Origin: Paenibacillus caseinilyticus
Lineage (GTDB): Bacteria > Bacillota > Bacilli > Paenibacillales > NBRC-103111
Assembly: GCF_027533645.1 (NCBI RefSeq)
Contig: NZ_JAQAGY010000022.1
Location: 1 to 64,000 of the forward strand
Reading direction: 5' to 3'
DNA length: 64,000 nt
Shown one piece after another: positions 50,634 to 57,453 of this stretch; position 1 is the first letter of the stretch, and each line of letters opens with the position of its first letter. Under the pieces are notes generated by a model that saw only the letters and a list, made by a program, of their open reading frames with translations, had not been told where the DNA came from and searched no databases. The position numbers were made by a program, and so were the translations under genes.

Positions 50634-51050
50634 TCAATTCCCCAAAAACGCGCCGCCGTTAACATGAATCGTTTGACCGATCACATAGGAAGAATCGCCG
50701 GAGGCTAAGTATAAATAGGCCGGTGCGATTTCTACTGGCTGAGCTGTTCGTTTGACCAAAGTAATGCTTCCATAGGTTTGATAGACCTCGGGCGGATACG
50801 ATGATGCAGCAAGAGGGGTCCAAACGGTTCCCGGCGCAACGGCGTTGACTCGAATCCCCCTAGGGATAAGAGATACCGCTAGAGCGCGGGTAAACGAGGA
50901 AACAGCCCCCTTGGATGCGGAATAATCGACAAATCCGGGGAAGCCTTCGACGGCCGCAATCGAGCTCGTATTGATAATGGTACCCCCTGCTTTCAGATGC
51001 GGGGCGACCGCTTTTGCAAAATAAAAGTAAGAAAAAACATTGGTTCTAAA
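50634..51050 (-). pseudogene. short-chain dehydrogenase, C-terminal part (interrupted by the IS66-type element)
   Basis: Encodes the C-terminal 135 residues of an SDR (catalytic YSASKGA, PGTVWTPL, HVNGGAF), beginning at FRTNVFSYF. Its missing N-terminal part lies at 53904-54385, on the other side of the inserted element. The 8-bp duplication TTTAGAAC (minus strand) is at 51050-51043. On its own this piece has no start signal and should not be functional. Confidence 0.93.
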
Positions 51051-51062
51051 GTAAGCGTCAAA
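51043..51062. repeat. left target duplication and terminal inverted repeat
   Basis: GTTCTAAA (51043-51050) is the host-derived 8-bp target duplication, directly followed by the element end GTAAGCGTCAAA (51051-51062). Confidence 0.95.
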
Positions 51063-51114
51063 TAGCCCACATCTGGTCACAGGCCGTGGGCTTAACTATG
51101 AGACCTCAAGCCCT

Positions 51115-52020
51115 TCAGGAACTAAAGGCTTCTTCTGTCAATTCCAGATTAATGCTGGCGGCAGCAATACTGCCAGCCGCAGCAGCCACGATGAGTTGTG
51201 AGGGGAATCCAGTGGTCACTTCCCCAGCTGCAAATAAACCAGGTACCGTACTTTTTCCCATTCCATCGGTTAGGATTCCACCTAGATCGTTTACCGCATA
51301 ACCAAGTTCTTGTTGAAAACCAGCCCGTGGGACCCACTTAGGTGCAATGAATCCGCCTGTTCTCTCTATTCTAGATCCGTCCGTGAACTCCACTAGCCGC
51401 AACTTGCCATCACTACCATGAAAAGCTGATACAGATTGTTCAGAGACAACGATGTCACGGGAAGCTAATATTTGCTTTTGTTCATTAGTCAGAATGCCAG
51501 GGCCATTGGTACAGACGATAAGATCGCGACTCCAATTATAGAGCAACTTTGCATGTTGGAACACGCGGGGATGATCCCACAACACAAATAACGATTTGTC
51601 CCTGAGTTCCCAGCCGTCACAATATGGACAGTAAAAGAGGCTTTTTCCATATAAATTCCTGACACCTGGGATATCTGGCAATGTTTCTTGCAAGCCTGAA
51701 GCGAACAATAGCTTGCGAGCTTGAATTTGTTCCCCCTCGTGTGTAGATATTAAAAATCCTGCATTAAGCTTGCGAATATCCGTAACTTCAACGGGATGAT
51801 GCTCTACTGACGGATACTTCAGCACCTCCTCGTATGCGACACGCCGAAATTCTGCTGGTGTAACACCATCGCGTGTAAGAAAACCATGTGAAGCATGCGT
51901 AACGGCATTTCGTGGCTTGTTATGATCGAACAAAGCTACGTTTCTCCTTGCCCTGCCTAGAACTAATGCTGCATTGAGTCCAGCCGGGCCCCCGCCAATG
52001 ATTGCACAATCGTAAATCAT
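51115..52020 (-). CDS. thioredoxin-reductase-like FAD/NAD(P) oxidoreductase (passenger gene)
   Basis: A 301-aa flavoprotein with an N-terminal FAD Rossmann motif (AIIGGGPAGLNAALVLGRA), a redox-active CPYC pair (YCPYCDGWE) and a C-terminal FAD motif (GLFAAGEVT). It belongs to the TrxB-like group with CPYC in place of CATC, whose members reduce small disulfides or act as oxidases rather than serving thioredoxin. GAGAAGGAGGATTAAC precedes the ATG. It lies downstream of the TetR gene inside the element; a GAACTCCC/GGGAGTTC hairpin (52063-52099) separates them. Probably controlled by that regulator. Confidence 0.9.
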   Translation of the reverse strand: MIYDCAIIGGGPAGLNAALVLGRARRNVALFDHNKPRNAVTHASHGFLTRDGVTPAEFRRVAYEEVLKYPSVEHHPVEVTDIRKLNAGFLISTHEGEQIQARKLLFASGLQETLPDIPGVRNLYGKSLFYCPYCDGWELRDKSLFVLWDHPRVFQHAKLLYNWSRDLIVCTNGPGILTNEQKQILASRDIVVSEQSVSAFHGSDGKLRLVEFTDGSRIERTGGFIAPKWVPRAGFQQELGYAVNDLGGILTDGMGKSTVPGLFAAGEVTTGFPSQLIVAAAAGSIAAASINLELTEEAFSS

Positions 52021-52115
52021 GTTAATCCTCCTTCTCAGGCATCTTCCAATGAATGAATGGATGAACTCCCCTCCGGCCGTTTACGCCTGCCGGGAGTTCA
52101 TTTTTCAAGCCGCTT

Positions 52116-52682
52116 TTAAGCTGCAATTTCTTTGAAAAACAGATCGAACGTGATCGCAATCTGCTCGTTAAGCCCCTCGTCTTCATTACTCATCGACCAA
52201 ACGATCAACGCTCCGTAATATGTCTGTATCGTAAGCCGGGCGATCATCGTAGCCGGCATGTCTTTACGCAGCTCCCCATTGTCTTGTCCATGCGATATAA
52301 GCGGAACGATGGCTTCCATCAGCTGCTCAATAAGTTCAAGCGCCGGACCGCTCCCTAAGAAGCCTTGAAATAGCGCTCGCGTCACCGATTTATTATGCGG
52401 CAGCTGCTGCACAAGCTCGAATATGAACATTCGCATGCGCGGGATTAACGGTCCCGGCTTGTCCTTCAGCTTCGCCACCTCGTTCATGACTAAGATACTC
52501 CGCAGCTCACAAATAAGCTCGTCTCTCGAAGCGAAATAGTTAAAAAAAGTTCCTTTGGCGACACCTGCGAGCTTAGCCACCTGTTCAATTGTTGTCGTTT
52601 CATATCCCTGCTCGGCAAACAGCGAAAGCGCGGCATCTTTAATCCGCTGCCTTGTCTGTTCCTTCTTCAGCTCGCGATTCAT
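52116..52682 (-). CDS. TetR-family transcriptional regulator (passenger gene)
   Basis: A 188-aa repressor with an N-terminal helix-turn-helix (TTIEQVAKLAGVAKGTFFNYFASRDEL) and a helical ligand domain with C-terminal TetR_C features (GPALELIEQLMEAIVPLIS). It lies inside the IS66-type element, just upstream of the flavoprotein gene, and likely regulates both from the palindrome at 52796. The inducer is unknown, perhaps a thiol-reactive or drug-like molecule. Confidence 0.92.
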   Translation of the reverse strand: MNRELKKEQTRQRIKDAALSLFAEQGYETTTIEQVAKLAGVAKGTFFNYFASRDELICELRSILVMNEVAKLKDKPGPLIPRMRMFIFELVQQLPHNKSVTRALFQGFLGSGPALELIEQLMEAIVPLISHGQDNGELRKDMPATMIARLTIQTYYGALIVWSMSNEDEGLNEQIAITFDLFFKEIAA

Positions 52683-52795
52683 TCGTTTCTATCTCCCCTC
52701 TGTCGCTTGCTATAATCCGGTTATTGTCCTTTTTATTTTATCACAACCGCTTTCCTCACGTAAACAATTATGACCATAGGTTCAATATTTATTCG

Positions 52796-52811
52796 GGTTT
52801 GTATACAGACC
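52796..52811. promoter_or_regulatory. candidate TetR operator
   Basis: GGTTTGTA / TACAGACC is a 16-bp palindrome matching in 7 of 8 half-site positions, about 115 bases upstream of the TetR gene. Two similar TGACCATA...ATATTTATT stretches flank it at about 52770 and 52867. Confidence 0.45.
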
Positions 52812-52853
52812 GGGGTTATTTATAACTTAATATATTGATATTACACGGAAAAT

Positions 52854-53084
52854 TCACAAAATATAATAATGACCATAAGTACAAAAAATATTTATTGCCG
52901 CTGATATGGTATATTCAAGCAGTTCGGAAATTTCGATATGCTGAATGTATTCAAGCACGCCGCGCGTTTCCTCCACCGCACGACCGCTTACTTGGCGTGC
53001 AACCGCATCGGTGAACACGATCGGCTTCCATGCCTCGCTGTCTCTGATACTGCAGGGCAGGTCGCGAATGCCGCCATCAGGCAA
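52854..53084 (-). CDS. unrecognised 76-aa frame inside the element, probably a gene remnant
   Basis: A TTG-started frame (PDGGIRDLPCSIRDSEAWKP..., AVEETRGVLEYIQHIEISELLEY) without a convincing ribosome binding site. It occupies the position where IS66 tnpC should begin but does not resemble a DDE transposase. It is GC-richer than its surroundings at its 5' end and AT-rich at its 3' end, as if a gene end was fused to flanking DNA. Possibly the 3' remnant of an older passenger. Confidence 0.35.
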   Translation of the reverse strand: MPDGGIRDLPCSIRDSEAWKPIVFTDAVARQVSGRAVEETRGVLEYIQHIEISELLEYTISAAINIFCTYGHYYIL

Positions 53085-53133
53085 AAACCTATTCCCTGTA
53101 ATTTCCTATGACGAAATGATTACAAAGATGTGT

Positions 53134-53487
53134 CTAAATGACGGTAACGGCATTAACCTTGGGATGGGCTTGCTGCTGGCTAAGTGAAAGACCATCCAGC
53201 AGCCAGCGAAGCTCCCTGCTGGAAATGGCTACTACGTCTTCCTTGCCTATAGGCCATTGAAATCTTCCACGTTCTAGGCGGCGATAGTAAAGCCAGAACC
53301 CATTGTGATCCCAATATAGAATTTTGAGCTTGTTGCATGCCCGGTTACAGAATACGAATAAGCCGGAGGAGAACGGATTCAGACCAAAGCTTTCCTGAAC
53401 GATGGCAGCAAGTCCGTCGATCGACTTGCGCAGATCGGTGGAACCACAAGCAAGAAACACACGCTGATGGCTTGGAAAGGTCAGCAT
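53134..53487 (-). CDS. tnpB: IS66 accessory protein TnpB (Orf2)
   Basis: A 117-aa protein of the IS66 Orf2 family: VFLACGSTDLRKSIDGLAAIV, FCNRACNKLKILYWDHNGFWLYYRRLERGRF and PIGKEDVVAISSRELRWLLDG are near-diagnostic. It overlaps the upstream tnpA by seven bases, as in complete IS66 elements, where TnpA, TnpB and TnpC act together. Appears intact. Confidence 0.95.
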   Translation of the reverse strand: MLTFPSHQRVFLACGSTDLRKSIDGLAAIVQESFGLNPFSSGLFVFCNRACNKLKILYWDHNGFWLYYRRLERGRFQWPIGKEDVVAISSRELRWLLDGLSLSQQQAHPKVNAVTVI

Positions 53488-53822
53488 GGTGAAGTAAGCG
53501 CGTGAATCACTTCGCGCAAAAGCATTGGGTCAAAGCCGGAATGAAGCTCGATACTGGTTTCACCGATATGAAGGATTAGAGAAGAAGCAGGAGAAACGCT
53601 TCCAGGTGGATCTACAGTGGCAAGAGGTACAAACTGTACGGGAGAAGTCTTTGGATCTGGAGTAGCCGAGGATGATACGCGCTTTATTTTGTACAGCCAA
53701 TATTTCAATTGTTCGACAGAACAATGATTTGCGTAGCACCAAGCTTTCATCGTGAGGCCACTTGCCCGATAGGCTGCGATACGTGTGTGCCAATCTTGTC
53801 TGCGTTGTTCTTTGGCATTCAT
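53481..53822 (-). CDS. tnpA: IS66 accessory protein TnpA (Orf1)
   Basis: A 113-aa helix-turn-helix protein of the IS66 Orf1 family (RRQDWHTRIAAYRASGLTMKAWC..., LKYWLYKIKR), thought to bind element DNA. CGGAGGGTAACTC precedes the ATG. It lies 70 bases from the right inverted repeat, the usual first gene of IS66. Confidence 0.9.
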   Translation of the reverse strand: MNAKEQRRQDWHTRIAAYRASGLTMKAWCYANHCSVEQLKYWLYKIKRVSSSATPDPKTSPVQFVPLATVDPPGSVSPASSLILHIGETSIELHSGFDPMLLREVIHALTSPC

Positions 53823-53891
53823 GAGTTACCCTCCGTATTCAGGTTAATCTCATGATCTCATAGCTAGGTTAGTAGTTGAAGGTGTGGAGAG

Positions 53892-53911
53892 TTTGACGCT
53901 TACGTTCTAAA
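53892..53911. repeat. right terminal inverted repeat and target duplication
   Basis: TTTGACGCTTAC (53892-53903) is the exact reverse complement of the left end and is followed by the second target copy GTTCTAAA (53904-53911). Confidence 0.95.
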
Positions 53912-54385
53912 CGTACGTTCAAGCTGTTCTGCAGACAATTGCTCAAAGTTCAACATAACGTGAAGCTCACCGGCGTTATTAATCAAGGTGTCGATTCTGC
54001 CGAATTCGGCTGCCGTCTGCTGGACGACCTGTCGGCAAAACGATTCGTGGCCTACATCACCGGCGAAGGTCAAGCATCTGCGGCCCAGCTGCCGAATGCG
54101 CTCCTTTGTTTCCATGGCATCACTATGCTCATTCAGGTAAACGACGGCGATATCTGCGCCTTCTTTGGCAAACAAATAAGCGACAGCGCGTCCGATTCCG
54201 CTGTCTCCTCCGGTAATGATAGCCACTTTGCCGCGTAATTTCCCTGTCCCGTAGTGAAGGGGATTTTCTGACACCGGTCTTGGAATCATCATCGATTCAA
54301 TCCCAGGCTGACCGGGTTGATCTTGAAGCGGAAACTCCAAGGGTAAAGATTCACATTTCGTGATATCACCGTAGTACGAGCGCAT
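53904..54385 (-). pseudogene. short-chain dehydrogenase, N-terminal part (interrupted)
   Basis: Encodes the first 161 residues of an SDR: ATG 54385 after GGAGGAATGTGTT, a leader (PRPVSENPLHYGTGKLRGK), the NADP-binding TGGDSGIGRAVAYLF, and LINNAGELHV. It stops at TFRT, where the IS66-type end enters. Joined to 50634-51050 across one copy of TTTAGAAC, the frame continues ...LERTFRTNVFSYF... to give a 296-aa protein like the B. subtilis general-stress dehydrogenases YdaD and YhdF. Confidence 0.93.
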
Positions 54386-54567
54386 AACACATTCCTCCAG
54401 CGAACGGTTTACTTCAGGCTATTCCCCGAGATGAAACCGGGTGATTGCCCCTTCGAATAAAATGGAAAATAAATACATATATGGCTTGGGTGGAATTCCC
54501 CAATGTTTAAGGTCTAAGAAAAACCCCCATAATGGGATGTAAGTATTATGTTTTGGAGGGTGTTTTT

Positions 54568-55368
54568 TTGAATAATGACAAAACACCAAGAAGGCCTCGT
54601 CTGCTCCATAGTGCTGATGGGATCACTTATCTTTGGAGGCGGAGCCCCTACTTAGCTTTGTGGTGGGCTGCCTCATTTTCCGGTTTCGGAAAGGTTTTAC
54701 ATGGTCAATACGCACGAGGCATCCTGCTCACGTTAGCAGAGGTTTTTGTTAATTTGCTCAGTCGCTTTAACGAAGCAATGGTGTATTCGTTTTGCGGACG
54801 TTTTGATTTGGCCAAAGCAACCCTGCAGCCCCGTTGGATGTATGGATACTTAGTGATATATATTTTCACTTTGTGGAACAGTTACCGCTCCACGCTTACA
54901 TACAACCGGGTTAGTCATCTGGCTGAGCTTGAAAATGCCCGAATAAAGCCGATGGTTATTCATCCGGTGGAAATCCAGTTCCTAGAAAGAAAAAACCCGA
55001 TCATGGGTGCATTTTGGTCATTTGCTTTTCCGGGACTGGGGCTATTGTATAACCAAAAAGTCGCACTTGGCATTTATAACGTACTTTGGTGGTGGATTTT
55101 TGCCTCCATGGCCAATTTCTACGATTCGATATATTTGCTGTTTTATGGACGTTTTGAAGAATCGATTGCGGTACTAAACGTACAGTGGCTGCTATATATG
55201 CCATCGGTTCTCGGGGGTTCTGTGTATTACGGATACATTTTAGCAGTTGATCAAAATCATCTGTTTATGGTTGAACAACAGCAATATTTTGAAGAACGCT
55301 ATAAGGGAGAGAATATCCGCATTTTCCCTTTAACAGGAGGGGAAGATGTTACTAGTCAGCACATTTGA
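54568..55368 (+). CDS. membrane protein of unknown function, 266 aa
   Basis: Starts at TTG 54568, seven bases after GGAGGG (preceded by TTTTGGAGGG). It has two related halves, each with a SPYLALWWAASFSGFGKVLHGQY- or NPIMGAFWSFAFPGLGLLYNQK-type motif followed by helices; about five membrane helices in total. This repeated PxxG-L-x-G pattern recalls TM2-like or DUF5683-type proteins, but no assignment is made. Its 3' end overlaps the next gene by 23 bases, indicating coupled expression. AT-rich compared with the main chromosome. Confidence 0.75.
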   Translation: MNNDKTPRRPRLLHSADGITYLWRRSPYLALWWAASFSGFGKVLHGQYARGILLTLAEVFVNLLSRFNEAMVYSFCGRFDLAKATLQPRWMYGYLVIYIFTLWNSYRSTLTYNRVSHLAELENARIKPMVIHPVEIQFLERKNPIMGAFWSFAFPGLGLLYNQKVALGIYNVLWWWIFASMANFYDSIYLLFYGRFEESIAVLNVQWLLYMPSVLGGSVYYGYILAVDQNHLFMVEQQQYFEERYKGENIRIFPLTGGEDVTSQHI

Positions 55369-55816
55369 GCAAACCCTCGAGCTTGAAGAAGCATTAGCTG
55401 TTGTGGAAAAAATGGGTGTTGAAAAAAGCGATATTCTTTCTATACCGATGAAACTATACGCACCCGATCCCAGACAGCTCACATTCAGATCGGAAGAACG
55501 GAATGCCCGCGCCTTTGAAGTCGGAATGGCTCTGGCCACAGCTTTCGGGGTGGTTGGGGCAAGCATTGGATTCGTATTCACATTAGGCCCCATACTTTGG
55601 GGATTGTTTTACGCCATTTTAGGGTTTGGTATCGGTTTTGGGGGAGTTGCAATCGTTAGTCATAAAAAGCAAAAAACAGCCCGCTCTCCCGGCAGACCCA
55701 AACCAGAAGTGGTTGTCATCATACAGTGCAGGCAAACGCAGTCTGAAGAAATCGAAAAGGTTCTGTGGGAGTACAGGGCTATTTCAGTTGGAGAAACAAA
55801 GACAAAGGAAAAATAA
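55346..55816 (+). CDS. glycine-zipper membrane protein, 156 aa
   Basis: ATG 55346 follows AACAGGAGGGGAAG inside the end of the previous gene. The N-terminal 35 residues look like a small regulatory alpha/beta segment (FEQTLELEEALAVVEKMGV). A membrane hairpin with small-residue spacing (ATAFGVVGASIGFVF, FYAILGFGIGFGGVAIV) and a basic, then acidic, cytosolic tail follow. It resembles YflT/DUF1269-type stress proteins in outline only. Terminator at 55818. Confidence 0.75.
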   Translation: MLLVSTFEQTLELEEALAVVEKMGVEKSDILSIPMKLYAPDPRQLTFRSEERNARAFEVGMALATAFGVVGASIGFVFTLGPILWGLFYAILGFGIGFGGVAIVSHKKQKTARSPGRPKPEVVVIIQCRQTQSEEIEKVLWEYRAISVGETKTKEK

Positions 55817-55817
55817 G

Positions 55818-55846
55818 TCCCGACCAGAGTCTGTCGGGATTTATTT
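55818..55846 (+). terminator. terminator of the two-gene membrane-protein unit
   Basis: TCCCGAC (55818-55824) and GTCGGGA (55833-55839) form a hairpin followed by TTTATTT, directly after the stop. Confidence 0.8.
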
Positions 55847-55865
55847 GGTATGCCCGGCATGGGCG

Positions 55866-56339
55866 TCATCTTTGAAATGGATGTTCGGTTCTGTGGCTGA
55901 GAGTATCCTGTTGTTGGCTTGAATTTTTAATAAGGAGATAATCCAGGTATCTCAAATGAACGAGTATCATAGATGCTTGAAAAAGAATAGCTTTTTGAAT
56001 GGTTTCCGAAGTCGTGGTGTAATATAGGTGCAACAAACGATCGAATTGTTCAGCTTTCTGCATAATCGCAAGTTGAATTCCTTCCAAATAGCTTGTAAAT
56101 GTAGGCTCGGTGATAGAAGGAAGCACTAGCGGATCGCATGTCATTTGCTTGTATACATCTTTTAATACGTCAAAGTTTGTTCTGTTATCCTGAATGAGCA
56201 CCCTTATGATCTCAGCCTGCCTGGGATCTTTTGTTAGAGCAAGCAGCCTTTCATTATGCTTCTGGGATTCCATAACCGATTTCAAGTTTTCGATGATTTG
56301 TTCAGGAGTAATTCCCAACATTTTTCCGCACTGGGTCAT
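55866..56339 (-). CDS. helical protein, ferritin-fold-like paralogue 3
   Basis: A 157-aa, nearly all-helical protein starting MTQCGKMLGITPEQ at ATG 56339 after GGGGTGA. The start aligns with the next paralogue (MNQCGTIYGVSLEQ). The layout (LLALTKDPRQAEIIRVLIQD, VYKQMTC...P, YLEGIQLAI) follows Bacillales rubrerythrin/ferritin-like proteins, which have AP...E..I..IR.DE..H...Y..LTG..P...Y.EGI. The Glu/His metal ligands are missing. It overlaps the preceding gene by 38 bases. Function unknown. Confidence 0.6.
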   Translation of the reverse strand: MTQCGKMLGITPEQIIENLKSVMESQKHNERLLALTKDPRQAEIIRVLIQDNRTNFDVLKDVYKQMTCDPLVLPSITEPTFTSYLEGIQLAIMQKAEQFDRLLHLYYTTTSETIQKAILFQASMILVHLRYLDYLLIKNSSQQQDTLSHRTEHPFQR

Positions 56340-56805
56340 ATTGATTTTCACCCCGGTTTGGGAATAAATTTTTGGTAATCAAGTATTGCAGCAGCGATCC
56401 GTGCAGAAAGGGGGTAGACGCGAGAACAGCAATGATGCCTCTGATACTTGTAAATTCAGCCGTATAGTAGATGTTTGGAGCTCCTAAATACATGGTTACA
56501 AATTTAGGGAGTATTTCCTCTTCGAGCGATCTTACTTTACTCAATCCTTCTAAGTAATTCTTAACATGGGGTGATTTTACATGTGGAATTTTCAGTTCGG
56601 TACAGGAGATGGCTTGATATAATTCGCCGATTCTTTTCATGTTCAGGGCATTTTCGGTTCTGAGCTTCTTCAGAAGATCCGCCTGTTCTTGATCGGGGGC
56701 CATGCCAACCAGTTGATCGTAATATCCGTTGATTTCAAGCAGCAGCCTTGCCTGCTCTTGCAACTGCTCTAAAGAAACGCCATAGATTGTTCCGCATTGA
56801 TTCAC
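56302..56805 (-). CDS. helical protein, ferritin-fold-like paralogue 2
   Basis: A 167-aa protein starting at GTG 56805 (M)NQCGTIYGV after AGGTGG. Segments LVGMAPDQEQADLLKKLRTENALNM, ELYQAISC and KNYLEGLSKV match the same degenerate rubrerythrin-like pattern as its neighbours. Its helix that should carry ExxH reads ENALNM, so metal binding is unlikely. Middle gene of three in tandem. Confidence 0.6.
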   Translation of the reverse strand: MNQCGTIYGVSLEQLQEQARLLLEINGYYDQLVGMAPDQEQADLLKKLRTENALNMKRIGELYQAISCTELKIPHVKSPHVKNYLEGLSKVRSLEEEILPKFVTMYLGAPNIYYTAEFTSIRGIIAVLASTPFLHGSLLQYLITKNLFPNRGENQYDPVRKNVGNYS

Positions 56806-56820
56806 TTGAAAACCACCTGT

Positions 56821-57267
56821 TCATCCATGGAGTAATTCCTGTTTGCCGCTTAAGCGGGTTGCATAAATAAAACTTAAATTCGCGGCTTGGGTGTTTTTTT
56901 CTGCGGAAATTCTCAAAACCAAACTTAATAACTCGGGTACGACCGTAGATGTCAATTGCACATATTGCCTAGAAAGATAGATGTTATAAAGTATGGCCGT
57001 TTCAATCCCGTCCATATATTTTGCAAAACTAGGTAGGGTGACTGGTAAAATGGTCGGCGGTTTTCCGGTTAATTTCATGTACAGGGAGGCCGTGTCCGAA
57101 AGGGCCTTCATGCTATCGGTATGCATTTGCCTCAGCCTTTTCTTTTCTGCTTCGGTAGGAGCCTCCATGAGTAACGTTTCATAGAGTTTTACCAACACGA
57201 CGCTCTTTTGGATGATATCCTGCAGTTTCTCGCTTTGAATGCCAACTAATGGACCGCTGTCATGCAC
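56821..57267 (-). CDS. helical protein, ferritin-fold-like paralogue 1
   Basis: A 148-aa protein starting at GTG 57267, nine bases after GGGAGG; a TTG seven codons earlier is less likely. LLMEAPTEAEKKRLRQMH, ASLYMKLTGKPP and FAKYMDGIETAI give the clearest likeness to rubrerythrin-type proteins (including LTGKPP), but the metal-ligand DExxH is replaced. First gene of the three-gene set; 15 bases separate it from the next. Confidence 0.6.
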   Translation of the reverse strand: MHDSGPLVGIQSEKLQDIIQKSVVLVKLYETLLMEAPTEAEKKRLRQMHTDSMKALSDTASLYMKLTGKPPTILPVTLPSFAKYMDGIETAILYNIYLSRQYVQLTSTVVPELLSLVLRISAEKNTQAANLSFIYATRLSGKQELLHG

Positions 57268-57453
57268 GTTAAAAGACCTCCCGCCCAAGTTGGTGTATTA
57301 TATGAAGTCAGCTAACCATTGGATACTAACTGGCATTTTATTTATTCATCCGTACACACGAATGGCGCATCCCTAAAGCGGCCTCTACACTGCATCGCCT
57401 CCGCTGCCGATGGTTAAATTAAACCAATCGAGCTAAAGGAAGGAAACCGAGTC

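Larger units (their letters stand above)
51051..53903 (-). mobile_element. IS66-type element lacking tnpC and carrying passenger genes
   Basis: A 2,853-bp element bounded by perfect 12-bp inverted repeats (GTAAGCGTCAAA, with the GTAAGCG end typical of IS66) and by an 8-bp target duplication, the IS66 norm. Gene order from the right end is tnpA, tnpB, a 76-codon unrecognised frame, TetR regulator, flavoprotein. The large DDE transposase gene tnpC, normally third, is missing. Because the ends and duplication are intact, the whole unit moved as one, so it behaves like a mobile insertion cassette needing TnpC in trans. It disrupts an SDR gene. Confidence 0.93.
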
